Of a stretch of 64,000 bases of DNA, positions 47,340 to 59,379 are shown in pieces. A model generated the notes under the pieces. It was not told the origin of the DNA, did not search any database, and saw nothing but the letters and a program-made list of their open reading frames with translations. Source of the DNA: Variovorax sp. OV329 (lineage in GTDB: Bacteria > Pseudomonadota > Gammaproteobacteria > Burkholderiales > Burkholderiaceae_C). The DNA lies in the NCBI RefSeq assembly GCF_900114785.1, contig NZ_FOUG01000012.1:1-64000 (forward strand), read 5' to 3'. Made by a program: the position numbers and the translations under genes. Every line of letters begins with the position of its first letter. Within the stretch, counting starts at the first letter, position 1.

Positions 47340-48542
47340 TTGGAGCGCTGGAGCGGCCTCACTGCCGACGAGATGCAAGTGCTGGAGACCACCTTCTGGT
47401 CGTCCGGCGGCTCCCGCCATGGCCTGGCCGAGGTGCTGGGCTTCTCCAAGAGCAAGGCCAATGCGCTCATCGCCAACCTGGTCGAACAGGGCCTGCTCGC
47501 TGAGCACGGCCTGCAGCAATCCTCCGGCGGCCGGCGGGCCGAGAACCTCAAGTTGAACGGCGCCCTGGGCGTGGTGGTGGGTGTGGACATCGGCGCCACC
47601 AGCCTGGACGTGGCGGTGTTGCGGCCCGACCTGAGCGTGATGGCGCAGCATGGCGAGCCGGCCGATGTGCGGCAGGGCCCGGGCGTGGTGCTGGCGCGCG
47701 TGCTGGTGCTGATGCGCCAACTGCTGGCGCAGTGCCACCTGACATCCAAGGACGTGCTGGGCATCGGCATCGGCGTGCCCGGGCCGGTCAACTTCGCGGC
47801 CGGCCAGCTGGTGAACCCGCCGCTCATGCCGGCCTGGGACAGCTTCTCCATCCGCGACTTCCTGCGCGAGGAATACGCCGCGCCGGTGTTCGTCGACAAC
47901 GACGTGAACCTGATGGCGCTGGGCGAGCTGTGGCGCCTGCAGCGCTCGCTGACCAACTTCCTCGTGATCAAGGTCGGCACCGGCATCGGCTGCGGCATCG
48001 TGTGCCATGGCGAGGTCTACCGCGGCGCCGCCGGTTCGGCCGGCGACGTGGGCCACATCTGCGTGGACCAGGAAGGCCCGCGCTGCCATTGCGGCAACCT
48101 CGGCTGCGTCGAGGTCATGGCGGCCGGCCCGGCCATCACCCGCATGGCGACCGAGGCCGCCACCAACGGCGAGAGCGAGGCTCTCGCCAAGGTGCTGCGC
48201 GAGCAGGGCCACCTGGAGTCGGTGGACGTGGGCGAGGCCAGCCGCGCCGGCGATGCAGCCGCCAACGCCATCGTGCAGCATGCCGGCAAGCTGATCGGGC
48301 AGATGCTGGCCTCGGTGGTCAACTTCTTCAATCCCTCGCACATCTTCATCGGCGGGGGCATCACGCGCATCGGGCCGCTGTTCCTGGCGGCCGTGCGGCA
48401 GAGCGTCTACCAGCGCTCGCTCGCCCTGTCGACGCGCCACCTGGAGATCCAGTACACGCCGCTCGGTGCGCAGGGCGGCGTGATCGGCGCCGGCGTGCTG
48501 GCGATGCAGGAAAGCCTCAAGGCGCGCGGGGTGGCGCCATGA
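47340..48542 (+). CDS. ROK-family transcriptional regulator
   Basis: The 400-residue protein (from TTG 47340, with CGGAG 8 bases upstream) has an N-terminal winged helix (LAEVLGFSKSKANALIANLVEQGLLAEHG) and a ROK domain with ATP motif VGVDIGATSLD and the zinc motif CHCGNLGC (Cys249, 251, 256; His239). It senses a sugar or sugar phosphate and probably represses the transporter operon behind it. TTG 47262 is an alternative start without a Shine-Dalgarno. The stop overlaps the ATPase start (ATGA). Confidence 0.88.
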   Translation: MERWSGLTADEMQVLETTFWSSGGSRHGLAEVLGFSKSKANALIANLVEQGLLAEHGLQQSSGGRRAENLKLNGALGVVVGVDIGATSLDVAVLRPDLSVMAQHGEPADVRQGPGVVLARVLVLMRQLLAQCHLTSKDVLGIGIGVPGPVNFAAGQLVNPPLMPAWDSFSIRDFLREEYAAPVFVDNDVNLMALGELWRLQRSLTNFLVIKVGTGIGCGIVCHGEVYRGAAGSAGDVGHICVDQEGPRCHCGNLGCVEVMAAGPAITRMATEAATNGESEALAKVLREQGHLESVDVGEASRAGDAAANAIVQHAGKLIGQMLASVVNFFNPSHIFIGGGITRIGPLFLAAVRQSVYQRSLALSTRHLEIQYTPLGAQGGVIGAGVLAMQESLKARGVAP

Positions 48543-50068
48543 ACTCGATGACGACACCTTCGGCCAAGCGCAGCGTGGCCGTCGAGTTCGACGGCATCGT
48601 CAAGGCCTTCGGCCCGGTTCAGGTGCTGCATGGCGTGAGCTTCGCGCTGCAGCCCGGCCATGTGTACGGCCTGCTGGGCGAGAATGGCGCGGGCAAGTCC
48701 ACGCTGATGAAGATCCTCTCGGGCTACGAGCAGCCCACCGCCGGCACGGTGCGCATCAACGGCGAGGCGCAGAGCTTCGCCGACTCGCGCGCTGCCGAGC
48801 AACTGGGCATCGTGCTGATCCACCAGGAGTTCAACCTGGCGGAAGACCTGAGCGTGGCGCAGAACATCTTCCTCGGCCACGAGAAGAAGAAGGGCCTGTG
48901 GCTGGACGACCGCAGCATGGAGCGCGAAGCCGCCGAGGCGCTGGCCGAGGTGGGCCTGTCCATCGACCCGCGCACCAAGGTGCGCCGCCTCATCGTGGCC
49001 GAGAAGCAGCTGGTGGAAATCGCGAAGGCGCTGGCCCGGCACGCGCGCCTGCTCGTCATGGACGAGCCCACCGCCACGCTCACCCCCGGCGAGACGGAGC
49101 GGTTGTTCCAGCTCATTGCCCGGCTACGCGCCGACGGCGTGACCATCGTCTACATCTCGCACAAGCTCGACGAGGTGGAGCGCATCACCGACGAAGTGAT
49201 CGTGATGCGCGACGGCCGCTTCGTCTCCCGCGCGCACACGCGAGAAATCACGCGCCACCAGATGGCCAACCAGATGGTGGGCCGCGAGATCGCCGACCTC
49301 TACCCGCCGCGCGACCCGGTGAACACGTCCCCTGCGCCTGCACTGCAGGTGAAAGGATTCGACGTGCCCGGCTGGGCGCACGAAGCGAGCTTCGAGGTCC
49401 GTCCCGGCGAGATCCTGGGCTTCGCCGGCCTAGTGGGCGCGGGCCGCACCGAATTGTTCGAAGGCATCATGGGCCTGCGCCCCGGCAGCGGCGAGATCCG
49501 CCTGCACGGCGAGCCGGTGCAGATCCGCAACCCGCGCCAGGCCGCCCACCACGGCCTCACCTACCTGAGCGAAGACCGCAAGGGCAAGGGCCTGCACGTG
49601 GACTTCGGCCTACGCGAGAACCTCACGCTGATGGCGCTGGAGCGCTATGCCAGCCCCTGGCTCAAGCCCGAAGGCGAGCGCGCCGCGCTGGCCGGCGCGG
49701 TGAAGGAGTTCGGCATCCGCACCGGCTCGCTCGACGTCAAGGCCTCGTCGCTCTCCGGCGGCAACCAGCAGAAGCTGGCGCTGGCCAAGGTGCTGCATCC
49801 CAGGCCCCGCGTGGTGGTGCTCGACGAACCCACGCGCGGCGTGGACGTGGGCGCCAAGCGCGACATCTATTTCCTGATCCAGCGCATGGCCCGCGAGGGC
49901 CTGGCCGTGATCGTCGTCTCGTCCGAGCTGATGGAGCTGATCGGCCTGTGCCACCGCGTCGCGGTGATGCGCGCGGGCCGCATCGTGGGCACGCTCCATG
50001 CCGACCAACTCACCGAAGAGGAGCTCATCGCTCATGCCACCGGAACCGCAACCGTCGCCAGCGCCTGA
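48539..50068 (+). CDS. CUT2 sugar ABC transporter ATPase (RbsA-like)
   Basis: The 509-residue protein has two ATPase halves. The first has Walker [10 protein letters not shown] and [12 protein letters not shown]; the second has the degenerate loop GLVGAGRTE and signature [15 protein letters not shown]. This fused arrangement is typical of ribose/xylose/inositol importers. It overlaps the ROK gene and, by 35 bases, the permease gene. Confidence 0.95.
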   Translation: MNSMTTPSAKRSVAVEFDGIVKAFGPVQVLHGVSFALQPGHVYGLLGENGAGKSTLMKILSGYEQPTAGTVRINGEAQSFADSRAAEQLGIVLIHQEFNLAEDLSVAQNIFLGHEKKKGLWLDDRSMEREAAEALAEVGLSIDPRTKVRRLIVAEKQLVEIAKALARHARLLVMDEPTATLTPGETERLFQLIARLRADGVTIVYISHKLDEVERITDEVIVMRDGRFVSRAHTREITRHQMANQMVGREIADLYPPRDPVNTSPAPALQVKGFDVPGWAHEASFEVRPGEILGFAGLVGAGRTELFEGIMGLRPGSGEIRLHGEPVQIRNPRQAAHHGLTYLSEDRKGKGLHVDFGLRENLTLMALERYASPWLKPEGERAALAGAVKEFGIRTGSLDVKASSLSGGNQQKLALAKVLHPRPRVVVLDEPTRGVDVGAKRDIYFLIQRMAREGLAVIVVSSELMELIGLCHRVAVMRAGRIVGTLHADQLTEEELIAHATGTATVASA

Positions 50069-51053
50069 GTCGCGGCAGCGCGACGCCGCCCAGCACGGCT
50101 GGGCCGCGCGCGTGCGCGGCCTCGGCCCCGTCATCGGGCTGGTGCTGCTGTGCATCGCCGGCACGCTGCTCAACGGCGACTTCGCCACCGTCGACAACGC
50201 GATGAACGTTCTCACCCGCACGGCCTTCATCGGCATCATCGCGGTGGGCATGTGCTTCGTGATCATCTCCGGCGGCATCGACCTGTCGGTGGGCTCGATG
50301 GCGGCGCTCATCGCCGGCAGCGTGATCATGTTCATCAACTGGGCCGGGCCGGCCACGGGTTCGCCGCTGGCGGCGGTGGTGCTGGGCGCGGCGCTCGCGG
50401 TGGTGCTGGGCGCCGTGTTCGGGCTGGCGCATGGGCTGCTCATCACCAAGGGCCGCATCGAGCCCTTCATCGTGACGCTGGGCACGCTGGGCATCTTCCG
50501 CGCCTACCTCACGTATTTCGCCAACGGCGGCGCACTCACGCTGGACAACGAGTTGTCGGACCTCTACGCACCGGTCTACTACGGCAGCCTGCTGGGCGTG
50601 CAGATCCCCGTGTGGATCTTCCTGGTGGTGGCGGTGGTGGGCGGGCTCATCCTCAACCGCACGGCCTACGGCCGCTACGTGCAGGCCATCGGCTCCAACG
50701 AGCAGGTGGCGCGCTACGCCGCCGTGAACGTGGACCAGGTGAAGATCCTCACCTACGTGCTGCTGGGCGTGTGCGTGGGCATTGCCACCTTGCTCTACGT
50801 GCCGCGCCTGGGTTCCGCATCGCCCACCACGGGCCTCTTGTGGGAGCTGGAAGCCATCGCCGCGGTGATCGTGGGCGGTACCGCGCTCAAGGGTGGCGCG
50901 GGCAGCATCACCGGCACGGTGGTGGGCGCCATCCTGCTCTCGGTCATCAGCAACATCCTGAACCTCACCAGCATCATCAGCGTCTACCTGAATGCGGCGG
51001 TGCAGGGCTTCGTCATCATCATCGTGGCCTTCCTGCAGCGAGGCCGTAGATGA
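50034..51053 (+). CDS. CUT2 sugar ABC transporter permease (RbsC-like)
   Basis: The 339-residue permease has about ten hydrophobic helices and the RbsC features [20 protein letters not shown] and [23 protein letters not shown]. The start MPPEPQPSP at 50034 has GAGGAG upstream and lies inside the ATPase gene. It forms the sugar channel as a homodimer. Confidence 0.93.
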   Translation: MPPEPQPSPAPESRQRDAAQHGWAARVRGLGPVIGLVLLCIAGTLLNGDFATVDNAMNVLTRTAFIGIIAVGMCFVIISGGIDLSVGSMAALIAGSVIMFINWAGPATGSPLAAVVLGAALAVVLGAVFGLAHGLLITKGRIEPFIVTLGTLGIFRAYLTYFANGGALTLDNELSDLYAPVYYGSLLGVQIPVWIFLVVAVVGGLILNRTAYGRYVQAIGSNEQVARYAAVNVDQVKILTYVLLGVCVGIATLLYVPRLGSASPTTGLLWELEAIAAVIVGGTALKGGAGSITGTVVGAILLSVISNILNLTSIISVYLNAAVQGFVIIIVAFLQRGRR

Positions 51054-51106
51054 GTCCGCGTTCCCGGTTCCCGTTCGTACCAACCCACCAAGAGGAGACT
51101 TCCCGC

Positions 51107-52069
51107 ATGACACGCTTCACCCGCCGCATCGCACTCACGGCCGTCGCGGCCGCCGCTTTCGCCAGCCTGCCCGCGCTGGCCCAGGAAAAGGTCAACCTCG
51201 GGGTCTCGATCCCGGCCGCCACCCACAGCTTCATGGGCGGCATCAACTACTGGGCCAACCAGGCCAAGAAGGACCTGGAGAAGCAGCACAAGGACCTGAA
51301 GATCACCATCAAGACGGCCGCCAACGCGCCCGAGCAGGCCAACCAGCTGCAGGACCTGTCGACCGTCACAAAGATCAACGCCCTGGTGGTGTTTCCGTTC
51401 GAGTCGGCCGCGCTGACCAAGCCGGTGGCCCAGGTGAAGGCCAAGGGCGCCTACGTGACGGTGGTCGACCGCGGCCTGACCGACACCAGCGCGCAGGACG
51501 CCTACGTGGCCGGCGACAACACCGCTTTCGGCAAGATCCCGGCCGAGTACATCGCCAAGCAGCTGGGCGGCAAGGGCAACGTCGTGGCGCTGCGCGGCAT
51601 CGCCACCACGCTGGACAACGAGCGCATGGACGCCTTCAACGCGGTGCTCAAGAACTACCCGGACATCAAGCTGCTGGACGCCAAGTACGCCAACTGGAAC
51701 CGCGACGATGCCTTCAAGGTCACGCAGGACTACCTGACGCGCTTCAAGAACATCGACGCCATCTGGGCCGCCGACGACGACATGGCCGTGGGCGTGCTCA
51801 AGGCCATCGAGCAGGCCAAGCGCGACGACATCAAGATCGTGTTCGGCGGCGCCGGTGCCAAGGACATGGTCAAGACCATCATGGACGGCAAGGACAAGCG
51901 CATCACGGCCGACGTGAGCTACTCGCCCAAGTTCATCTACGACGCCATCAAGCTCACCGCCGAGGCGCGACTGAAGGGCCAGAAGCTGCCCGCGACCACG
52001 ATCATCCCGTCGGTGCTGATCACTAAGGACAACGCGAAGGACTTCTACCACCCCGATTCGCCGTTCTAA
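51107..52069 (+). CDS. CUT2 sugar ABC transporter substrate-binding protein (RbsB-like)
   Basis: I start this at ATG 51107, with AGAGGAG upstream, giving 320 residues and a signal peptide ([18 protein letters not shown]). The mature part is a periplasmic-binding type I fold ([46 protein letters not shown]). It captures the sugar. A longer in-frame start overlaps the permease stop. Confidence 0.93.
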   Translation: MTRFTRRIALTAVAAAAFASLPALAQEKVNLGVSIPAATHSFMGGINYWANQAKKDLEKQHKDLKITIKTAANAPEQANQLQDLSTVTKINALVVFPFESAALTKPVAQVKAKGAYVTVVDRGLTDTSAQDAYVAGDNTAFGKIPAEYIAKQLGGKGNVVALRGIATTLDNERMDAFNAVLKNYPDIKLLDAKYANWNRDDAFKVTQDYLTRFKNIDAIWAADDDMAVGVLKAIEQAKRDDIKIVFGGAGAKDMVKTIMDGKDKRITADVSYSPKFIYDAIKLTAEARLKGQKLPATTIIPSVLITKDNAKDFYHPDSPF

Positions 52070-52074
52070 AGTTC

Positions 52075-52205
52075 TCCCCCAGGCTACCCTCGCTGCGCGA
52101 GGTCCGCCAACCCCTTCCGGGGGCGCACCCTGCGGCCCGGCAAAGCCGGTTCCGCGGGTGCTCCCGAACAGCCCGCGCTTCGCGGGGCGGGGCTCCCGGG
52201 GACAT
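52075..52205. repeat. GC-rich intergenic repeat, second copy
   Basis: CTCCCCCAGGCT, CTCGCTGCGCGAG, CCAACCCC and CCGGGGGCG occur here in the same order as in the ptsH-ptsI spacer. CTCGCTGCGCGAG is itself a hairpin, and GCCCGCGCTTCGCGGGGC is another. This matches a family of dispersed Comamonadaceae intergenic repeats. Confidence 0.5.
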
Positions 52206-52212
52206 TGGTTTG

Positions 52213-53382
52213 ATGCACATGTCTGAAACTTCTTCGCGCAAACTGCGCTACGCCATGGTCGGGGGCGGCCAGGGCGCCTTCATCGGCGCGGTGCACCGCC
52301 ATGCCATCGCGCTGGACGGCCAGGCCGTGCTGGTGGCCGGGGCGCTTTCCTCCACGCCGGACAAGGCGCGCGCCTCGGGGCGCGAGCTGCTGCTGGCGGA
52401 TGCGCGCAACCATGGGGACTGGCAGGCGCTGCTGGTCGACGAAATGAAGCGCCCAGTGGACGAGCGCATCGACTTCGTCTCCATCGTCACGCCCAATCAC
52501 GTCCACTTCCCGGTGGCGCAGGCCTTCGTGGAGGCGGGGTTCCACGTGGTGTGCGACAAGCCGCTGGTGCACACGCGCGACCAGGCCGATGCGCTGGTGG
52601 CTGCGGTGCAGAAGAAGGGCACGGTCTTCGGCGTGACCTACAACTACACCGGCTACCCCATGGTCCGCCAGGCCCGTGCGATGGTGCAGGCCGGCGAGCT
52701 GGGCGAACTGCGCAAGGTGGTGGTCGAATACAACCAGGGCTGGCTGTCCTCGCAGCTGGAGACCACCGGCAACAAGCAGGCTGCGTGGCGCACCGACCCT
52801 GAAAAGAGCGGCGCGGCGGGCGCCATCGGCGACATCGGCTCGCATGCGGAGAACCTAGTGGCGACCATCACCGGGCTGAAGATCGAGAGCTTGTGCGCAG
52901 ACCTCGGGCACATGGTTGCGGGCCGCGCGCTGGACGACGACGCCAGCATGCTGCTTCGCTTCGAAGGCGGCGCGCGCGGCGTGCTCGTGGCCTCGCAGAT
53001 CAACACCGGGCTGGAGAACGACCTGCGCGTCCGCATCTCCGGCACGCTGGGCACGCTGGAATGGCACCAGGAACAGCCCAGCCTGCTCGTGCACTATCCG
53101 CACGACGGCCCGCGCCGCACGCTCACCCGCGGTGCGCCCTGGCTGCACCCGGCGGCGCAGCGGGCGAGCCGCATTCCCGCAGGCCATCCCGAGGGCTTCA
53201 TCGAGGCCTTCGCCAACATCTACGGCGGCGTGATCGAGGACATCCGCGCCCGCGCCGAGAACCGCGCGGCCGATCTGTTGCTGGCCGACTACCCGCACGT
53301 GGAAGACGGCGCGCGCGGCGTGCGCTTCATCGAGCGCACCGTGGCCTCCGCCGCTAGCGCGCAGAAGTGGACGCCTTGGTAG
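52213..53382 (+). CDS. Gfo/Idh/MocA-family oxidoreductase
   Basis: The 389-residue enzyme has an NAD(P)-binding loop ([16 protein letters not shown]), the conserved [31 protein letters not shown] and the catalytic region [10 protein letters not shown]. It oxidises or reduces a sugar or cyclitol, probably the one imported by the adjacent transporter. The start may be ATG 52213 or the ATG two codons later; no strong Shine-Dalgarno decides. Confidence 0.92.
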   Translation: MHMSETSSRKLRYAMVGGGQGAFIGAVHRHAIALDGQAVLVAGALSSTPDKARASGRELLLADARNHGDWQALLVDEMKRPVDERIDFVSIVTPNHVHFPVAQAFVEAGFHVVCDKPLVHTRDQADALVAAVQKKGTVFGVTYNYTGYPMVRQARAMVQAGELGELRKVVVEYNQGWLSSQLETTGNKQAAWRTDPEKSGAAGAIGDIGSHAENLVATITGLKIESLCADLGHMVAGRALDDDASMLLRFEGGARGVLVASQINTGLENDLRVRISGTLGTLEWHQEQPSLLVHYPHDGPRRTLTRGAPWLHPAAQRASRIPAGHPEGFIEAFANIYGGVIEDIRARAENRAADLLLADYPHVEDGARGVRFIERTVASAASAQKWTPW

Positions 53383-53489
53383 GGCGCTGATCGCGGGCGT
53401 CGGACCCGGCACTATGGCGATCGTCCTATTCCCCGGCGGCGCGTTGCGCGGTAGAACGGGCGCCTGAGCATCTGCTCGCCGGAGCCCCG

Positions 53490-54017
53490 ATGAACCGAAG
53501 CCTCCACGCCATCGCCTCGCTGCTGCTGACAGGCGGCACCTTCAGTGCTGCCAATGCCGCGCCGCCCGACTACCCGCCGCGCAAGCCCGGGCTGTGGGAG
53601 ATGAAGATGTCGCAGCCCGACGCACCCGAGGGCAAGCCGCACGTGGTGCAGCAGTGCATCGACGCACGCACCGATGCCGCCATGCGCGAGATGGGCGGCG
53701 GCGCGAGCCGGCAGGCCTGCTCCAGGCAGGACACGCGCAAGGAGGGCGGCAAGATCGTGGTCGACTCGGTGTGCCAGATGGGCGCCACCACGCTCACCAG
53801 CCATTCCGAGGTCAGCGGCGACTTCGGCAGCAGCTACCGGATGGAATCGCACACCACCTACGACCCGCCCATGGCCGGCCGCGCCAAGGGAAGCGCGGTC
53901 ATGGAGGCGAAATGGCTGGGGCCCTGCAAGGCGGGCCAGAAGCCGGGTGACATGGTCATGCCCGACGGCCGCACCATGAACTTCATGGACATGAAGCCCA
54001 TCCCGAAGAAGAAGTAG
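53490..54017 (+). CDS. DUF3617 family exported protein
   Basis: The 175-residue protein has a signal peptide (ending near ANAAPP), the family opening YPPRKPGLWEMKM, and four cysteines in conserved spacing. The function is unknown. It lies ahead of, but probably separate from, the DNA repair cassette (69-base gap). Confidence 0.85.
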   Translation: MNRSLHAIASLLLTGGTFSAANAAPPDYPPRKPGLWEMKMSQPDAPEGKPHVVQQCIDARTDAAMREMGGGASRQACSRQDTRKEGGKIVVDSVCQMGATTLTSHSEVSGDFGSSYRMESHTTYDPPMAGRAKGSAVMEAKWLGPCKAGQKPGDMVMPDGRTMNFMDMKPIPKKK

Positions 54018-54085
54018 GCCCCGGCCCACAGCGGCTGGCGGCGCATGGCGCCGCGCGCGGCTGCTGCAGCCACTAGCATGGATGC

Positions 54086-55177
54086 ATGGCGGACGGCCAC
54101 ACATCTTCCCAAGTCGGCAGCAGCGCAGTGCCCCGGCCCGGCGACCTGGTGGTCGCGCGGCCCGAGGGCCTCTATTGCCCGCCCGGCGGCTTCCACATCG
54201 ACGCCTGGCGTCCGGTGGACCGCTGCATCATCACCCACGGCCACTCCGACCACGCCCGCATGGGCCACAACCACTACCTGGCGCACACCGACAGTGCCGG
54301 CGTGCTGCGCGCCCGGCTGGGTGCGGACATCGCATTGCAGACGCTGGCCTATGGCGAGAAGATCGAACTCAACGGCGTGAAGGTGTCGCTGCACCCGGCC
54401 GGCCACGTGCTGGGCTCCTCGCAGGTGCGGCTGGAGCACCAGGGCCGGGTGTGGGTGGTGTCGGGCGACTACAAGACCGAGTACGACGGCACCTGCACCC
54501 CTTTCGAGCCCGTGCCCTGCCAGGTCTTCATCACCGAATCCACCTTCGGCCTGCCGATCTACCGCTGGGCGCCGCAGGCGCAGACTTTCGCCGAGGTCAA
54601 TGCCTGGTGGCACGCCAACGCGCAGGAAGGCCGCGCCTCGGTGCTCTTCTGCTATGCCTTCGGCAAGGCGCAGCGCATCCTGCACGGCGTGGATGCGAGC
54701 GTGGGCACGATCGTCGTGCACGGCGCGCTGGAGCCGCTGGACGCGGCCTACCGCGCCGCCGGCGTCGCGCTGCCCGACACGGTGCGCGTGACCGACGAGG
54801 GCGTGGATGCCGCGCTGCTCAAGCGCTCGCTGGTGCTGGCGCCGCCATCGGCGCAGGGCACGCCCTGGCTTCGGCGCTTCGGCAGCAACTACTCCGACGC
54901 CTTCGCCAGCGGCTGGATGCAGCTGCGCGGTGCGCGCCGGCGGCGTGCGGTGGACCGGGGCTTCGTGCTCTCCGACCATGCCGACTGGCCTGGCCTGCAG
55001 GCGGCCATCGCCGGCACCGGCGCGGAGCGCGTCATCGTCACCCACGGCAGCGTGCCGGTGCTGGTGCGCTGGCTGAGCGAGCTGGGCCTGGAGGCGCACG
55101 GCTTTCACACCGAATACGGCGAGCAGGACGACGAGCCGCCGCCCACGGCCGAGGCCGCGGAGGCGCCGGCCCCATGA
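54086..55177 (+). CDS. Ligase-associated DNA exonuclease (MBL/beta-CASP fold)
   Basis: The 363-residue protein has the metallo-beta-lactamase motif THGHSDHARMGH (His51, His53, Asp55, His56) and later metal motifs LHPAGHVLGS and SDHADWPGL. It matches the exonuclease of the ligase-associated repair cassette, a DNA nuclease related to SNM1/Pso2 proteins. The stop overlaps the ligase start (ATGA). Confidence 0.93.
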   Translation: MADGHTSSQVGSSAVPRPGDLVVARPEGLYCPPGGFHIDAWRPVDRCIITHGHSDHARMGHNHYLAHTDSAGVLRARLGADIALQTLAYGEKIELNGVKVSLHPAGHVLGSSQVRLEHQGRVWVVSGDYKTEYDGTCTPFEPVPCQVFITESTFGLPIYRWAPQAQTFAEVNAWWHANAQEGRASVLFCYAFGKAQRILHGVDASVGTIVVHGALEPLDAAYRAAGVALPDTVRVTDEGVDAALLKRSLVLAPPSAQGTPWLRRFGSNYSDAFASGWMQLRGARRRRAVDRGFVLSDHADWPGLQAAIAGTGAERVIVTHGSVPVLVRWLSELGLEAHGFHTEYGEQDDEPPPTAEAAEAPAP

Positions 55178-56829
55178 AGGACTTCGCGGCCCTCTACGCC
55201 ACCCTGGACGCGACCACTTCCAGCCTGGCCAAGCAGGCCGCGCTCCAGGCCTACCTGCGCCGCGTCGCGCCGGAAGATGCGGCCTGGGCGGTGTACTTCC
55301 TGGCCGGCGGCAAGCCGCGCCAGATCGTCCCGGTGAAGCTGCTACGCCTGCTGGCGCAGGAAGCGGCCGGCCTGCCCGAGTGGCTCTTCGAGGAAAGCTA
55401 CCAGGCCGTGGGCGACCTGGCCGAGACCATCGCGCTGCTGCTGCCCCCGCCGCAGGATTCGCACGAGCTGGGCCTGGCCGCCTGGGTGGAAGAGCAACTG
55501 CTGCCGCTGCGCGGCCTGCCGCCCGAAGAGCTCACCGAGCGGCTGCGCACGCAATGGCGGCGGCTCGCGCCCGAGGAACGGCTGGTCTACTTCAAACTCA
55601 TCACCGGGGCCTTCCGCGTTGGCGTGTCCAAGCTGCAGGTGACGCAGGCGCTGGCGGCGGTGGGGCAGGTGGACGCCAAGCGCGTCGCGCAGCGGCTCAT
55701 GGGCTACACGCACATCGGCGCGCGGCCCTCGGCCCCGGCCTACCAGGCCCTGATCGCGCCGGTGATGGAAGGGCAGCACGAGATCGGCACCGGCGGGCAG
55801 CCCTATCCTTTCTTCCTCGCGCATCCCTTCGCCCAGCCGCTGGCGGAATTCGATGCCATGCTGGGCCCGCCGCGCGACTGGATCATCGAGTGGAAGTGGG
55901 ACGGCATCCGCGCGCAGCTCGTCCGGCGCGGCGGGCAGGCCTGGCTGTGGTCGCGCGGCGAGGAGCTGGTGAGCGAGCGATTTCCCGAACTGATGCAGCT
56001 GGGCGAGGCACTGCCCGACGGCACCGCGCTCGATGGCGAGATCGTGGTCTGGCGCGGCGACCGCGCGCAGCCCTTCGCCGAACTGCAGAAGCGCATCGGC
56101 CGCAAGACGGTGGGTGCGAAGCTGATGCGCGACGTGCCGGTGGTGCTGCTGGCCTACGACGTCCTCGAATGGGAAGGCCGGGACATGCGCGGCCAGCCGC
56201 AGTGGGAACGGCGCGCGCTGCTCGACGAGGTGGTGGCGCAGGTGCAGCACCCGGGTCTCATCGCCAGCCCCATGCTCACGGGCGAGACATGGGCCGACCT
56301 AGCCCGCCAGCGTGAGCAGGCACGCGAACTGGGCGTCGAGGGCCTGATGCTCAAGCAGCGCGAGTCCCGCTACGGCGTGGGCCGCACCAAGGAATCGGGC
56401 GTGTGGTGGAAGTGGAAGATCGACCCCATGAGCGTGGACGCCGTGCTGATCTATGCCCAGCGCGGCCACGGCCGCCGCGCCAGCCTCTACAGCGACTACA
56501 CCTTCGCCGTGTGGGACGCGCCGCCCGAGTCGCCCGAGCGCAAGCTGGTGCCCTTCGCCAAGGCCTACTCGGGCCTGAGCGATGCCGAGATGGCGCGGGT
56601 GGATGCGCTGATCCGCCGCACCACCCTCGAGACCTTCGGCCCGGTGCGCAGCGTCAAGCCCACCATGGTCTTCGAGCTGGGCTTCGAGGGCATCGCGCGC
56701 AGCGGCCGGCACAAGAGCGGCATCGCGGTGCGCTTTCCGCGCATGCTGCGCTGGCGCGAAGACAAGCCGGCGCAGGAAGCCGACACCCTGCAGACGCTGG
56801 CGGCCCTGCTGCCGTCCACCGAAGAATGA
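55174..56829 (+). CDS. ATP-dependent DNA ligase (cassette type)
   Basis: The 551-residue ligase has the adenylated lysine in [10 protein letters not shown] (Lys241), LDGEIVVW, the metal motif and C-terminal [19 protein letters not shown]. Unlike LigD it has no polymerase or phosphoesterase domain. It seals nicks using ATP, alongside the NAD-dependent LigA that lies outside this window. It overlaps the helicase start by four bases. Confidence 0.95.
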   Translation: MKDFAALYATLDATTSSLAKQAALQAYLRRVAPEDAAWAVYFLAGGKPRQIVPVKLLRLLAQEAAGLPEWLFEESYQAVGDLAETIALLLPPPQDSHELGLAAWVEEQLLPLRGLPPEELTERLRTQWRRLAPEERLVYFKLITGAFRVGVSKLQVTQALAAVGQVDAKRVAQRLMGYTHIGARPSAPAYQALIAPVMEGQHEIGTGGQPYPFFLAHPFAQPLAEFDAMLGPPRDWIIEWKWDGIRAQLVRRGGQAWLWSRGEELVSERFPELMQLGEALPDGTALDGEIVVWRGDRAQPFAELQKRIGRKTVGAKLMRDVPVVLLAYDVLEWEGRDMRGQPQWERRALLDEVVAQVQHPGLIASPMLTGETWADLARQREQARELGVEGLMLKQRESRYGVGRTKESGVWWKWKIDPMSVDAVLIYAQRGHGRRASLYSDYTFAVWDAPPESPERKLVPFAKAYSGLSDAEMARVDALIRRTTLETFGPVRSVKPTMVFELGFEGIARSGRHKSGIAVRFPRMLRWREDKPAQEADTLQTLAALLPSTEE

Positions 56830-59375
56830 AGCCCAGCGAGGTCAACGCCTGGTTCAAGGAGCGCGGCTGGAAGCCCTTCGGCTTCCAGCGCGAGGTGTGG
56901 GAGGCCGTGCGCGCCGGCCGCTCGGGCCTGCTGCATGCCACCACCGGCGCGGGCAAGACCTATGCGCTATGGTTCGCCGCGCTGCTCGCTTATGGCGAGG
57001 CCGTGCGGGGCCGCCAGCGCCGCGCCGGTGCGCAGCCCCTGTCGGCGCCGCTGCAGGTGCTGTGGATCACGCCCATGCGTGCACTCGCCGCCGACACCCT
57101 GCGCGCCCTGCAGGCGCCGCTGGAAGCGCTGGCGCCGCACTGGCAGGCGGGCGCGCGCAGCGGCGACACCACCTCGGCCGAGCGCAGCGCGCAGGACCGG
57201 CGCCTGCCTTCCGCCCTGGTCACCACGCCCGAGAGCCTCTCGCTGATGCTGTCGCGCGCCGATGCGCGCGAGCAGCTGCGCGGCGTGCGCATCGTCGTGG
57301 TGGACGAGTGGCACGAGCTCATGGGCAACAAGCGCGGCGTGCAGGTTCAGCTGGCACTTGCGCGGCTGCGGCACTGGAACCCCGCTCTGGTGATCTGGGG
57401 CATGTCGGCCACGCTGGGCAACCTGCCCGAAGCCATGCACACGCTGCTGGGCCCGGGCGGCGAAGGCGTGCTGGTGCGCGGCGAGACGCCCAAGGAGCTC
57501 ATCGTCGATTCGCTGCTGCCGCTGCGTTCCGAGCGCTTCCCCTGGGGCGGCCACCTGGGCGTGACCATGCTGCCGCAGGTGGTGCAGGAGATCGCGGCCA
57601 GCAGCACCACGCTGGTCTTCACCAACACCCGCTCGCAGGCGGAGATCTGGTATTCGGCCCTGCTGGACGCGCGGCCCGACTGGGCCGGCGAGATCGCGCT
57701 GCACCATGGCTCGCTGGACCGCGCGGTGCGCGAATGGGTGGAGCTGGCGCTGAAGAAGGGCAGCCTGCGCGCGGTGGTGTGCACCTCGAGCCTGGACCTG
57801 GGCGTGGACTTCCTGCCGGTGGAGCGCGTGCTGCAGATCGGCTCGGCCAAGGGCATCGCGCGGCTGCTGCAGCGCGCGGGCCGATCGGGGCATGCGCCCG
57901 GCCGGCCCTCGCGCATCACCCTGGTGCCCACGCACAGCATCGAGATCATCGAGGGCGCGGCAGCGCGCGCGGCCATCGCCGCGGGCCACATCGAGGCGCG
58001 GCATTCGCCGCACCAGCCGCTGGACGTGCTGGTGCAGCACCTGGTCACCGTGGCGCTGGGTGGCGGCTTCGTGCCGGGCGAGCTCTACGAAGAAGTGCGC
58101 GGCACGGCCGCCTACCAACACCTGGGCGCCGAGCCCTGGCAGTGGTGCCTGGACTTCGTGCTGCGCGGCGGGCCCTCGCTGGTGGCCTACCCGGACTTCA
58201 AGCGCGTGGCGCCCGACGAAGAGGGCGTGTGGCGCGTGCCCGATGCGCGGCTGGCGCGGCGGCATCGCATGAACATCGGCACCATCGTCAGCGACGCCAG
58301 CGTGTCGGTGCAGTACGTCAGCGGCGGGCGCCTGGGCAGCGTGGAGGAGAGCTTCGTCGCGCGCATGAAGCCGGGCGACTGCTTCCTGTTCGGCGGGCGA
58401 ATGCTGGAGCTGGTGCGCTTCCACGACATGACCGCCTTCGTGCGTCGGGCCACCGGCAAGCGGGCCGCGGTGCCGCGCTGGGGCGGCGGGCGCATGGCCT
58501 TCACCAGTACCCTGGGTGATGCGGTGGTGCAGCAGCTGGCCAAGGCGGGGGAGGGCGTCTACGACTCGCCGGAGCTGCAGAGCCTCAAGCCTTTGCTGGA
58601 ACTGCAGCGGCAATGGTCGGCGCTGCCCGCGCCCGATCACCTGCTGGCCGAGAGCCTGCGCACGCGCGAGGGCTGGCACCTCTTCGTCTATCCCTTCGCC
58701 GGGCGGCCGGTGCACCTGGGGCTGGCCAACCTGCTGGCCTGGCGCATCGCGCAGCACGAGCCGCGCACCTTCTCGATCGGTTTCAACGACTACGGCTTCG
58801 AGCTGCTCAGTGCGGTGGAGGTCGACTGGGCCCAACTGCTGCCGATGGCGCTGCAGCCCGCGGCCGGCCGCGCTGCGACGCGCGACGAACTGCTGCACGA
58901 GGTGCTGGCCAGCCTCAACGCCAGCGAGCTGGCGCGGCGGCGCTTCCGTGAGATCGCGCGCGTGTCGGGCCTCATCTTCCAGGGCTATCCGGGCGAGAAG
59001 CGCAGCAACCGGCAGCTGCAGGCATCCAGCTCGCTGTTCTACGAGGTGTTCCGCAAGTACGACCCGGCCAACCAGTTGCTCGCGCAGGCCGAGGCGGAGC
59101 TGCTGGCGCAGGAGTTGGAGATCGGTCGGCTGCAATCCTCGCTGGAGCGCATGAACGCGCAGGAGCTGGTGATGTGCCACATCGCGCGGCCCACGCCTTT
59201 TTCCTTCCCGCTCATGGTGGAACTGTTCCGCGAGCAGCTGTCCAACGAGAAGCTGGCCGACCGCATCGCGCGCATGGTCGCGCAGCTGGAGAAGGCGGCG
59301 GGCGGCAGCGTCGAGGCCGGCCATGTGGAGCAGGTGCACCAGACTCTGGTGTTCGGCGCGCAGGGAGCAAACTAG
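56826..59375 (+). CDS. Ligase-associated Lhr-type DEXH helicase
   Basis: The 849-residue superfamily 2 helicase has Walker A ATTGAGKT (Lys44), VVDEWHEL (DExH), [16 protein letters not shown], the Q..GRxGR motif [12 protein letters not shown] and the Lhr-core C-terminal winged helix/beta barrel. It translocates on single-stranded DNA and unwinds RNA:DNA or DNA duplexes. It is the largest member of the cassette and overlaps the ligase gene. Confidence 0.95.
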   Translation: MKPSEVNAWFKERGWKPFGFQREVWEAVRAGRSGLLHATTGAGKTYALWFAALLAYGEAVRGRQRRAGAQPLSAPLQVLWITPMRALAADTLRALQAPLEALAPHWQAGARSGDTTSAERSAQDRRLPSALVTTPESLSLMLSRADAREQLRGVRIVVVDEWHELMGNKRGVQVQLALARLRHWNPALVIWGMSATLGNLPEAMHTLLGPGGEGVLVRGETPKELIVDSLLPLRSERFPWGGHLGVTMLPQVVQEIAASSTTLVFTNTRSQAEIWYSALLDARPDWAGEIALHHGSLDRAVREWVELALKKGSLRAVVCTSSLDLGVDFLPVERVLQIGSAKGIARLLQRAGRSGHAPGRPSRITLVPTHSIEIIEGAAARAAIAAGHIEARHSPHQPLDVLVQHLVTVALGGGFVPGELYEEVRGTAAYQHLGAEPWQWCLDFVLRGGPSLVAYPDFKRVAPDEEGVWRVPDARLARRHRMNIGTIVSDASVSVQYVSGGRLGSVEESFVARMKPGDCFLFGGRMLELVRFHDMTAFVRRATGKRAAVPRWGGGRMAFTSTLGDAVVQQLAKAGEGVYDSPELQSLKPLLELQRQWSALPAPDHLLAESLRTREGWHLFVYPFAGRPVHLGLANLLAWRIAQHEPRTFSIGFNDYGFELLSAVEVDWAQLLPMALQPAAGRAATRDELLHEVLASLNASELARRRFREIARVSGLIFQGYPGEKRSNRQLQASSSLFYEVFRKYDPANQLLAQAEAELLAQELEIGRLQSSLERMNAQELVMCHIARPTPFSFPLMVELFREQLSNEKLADRIARMVAQLEKAAGGSVEAGHVEQVHQTLVFGAQGAN

Positions 59376-59379
59376 GCGC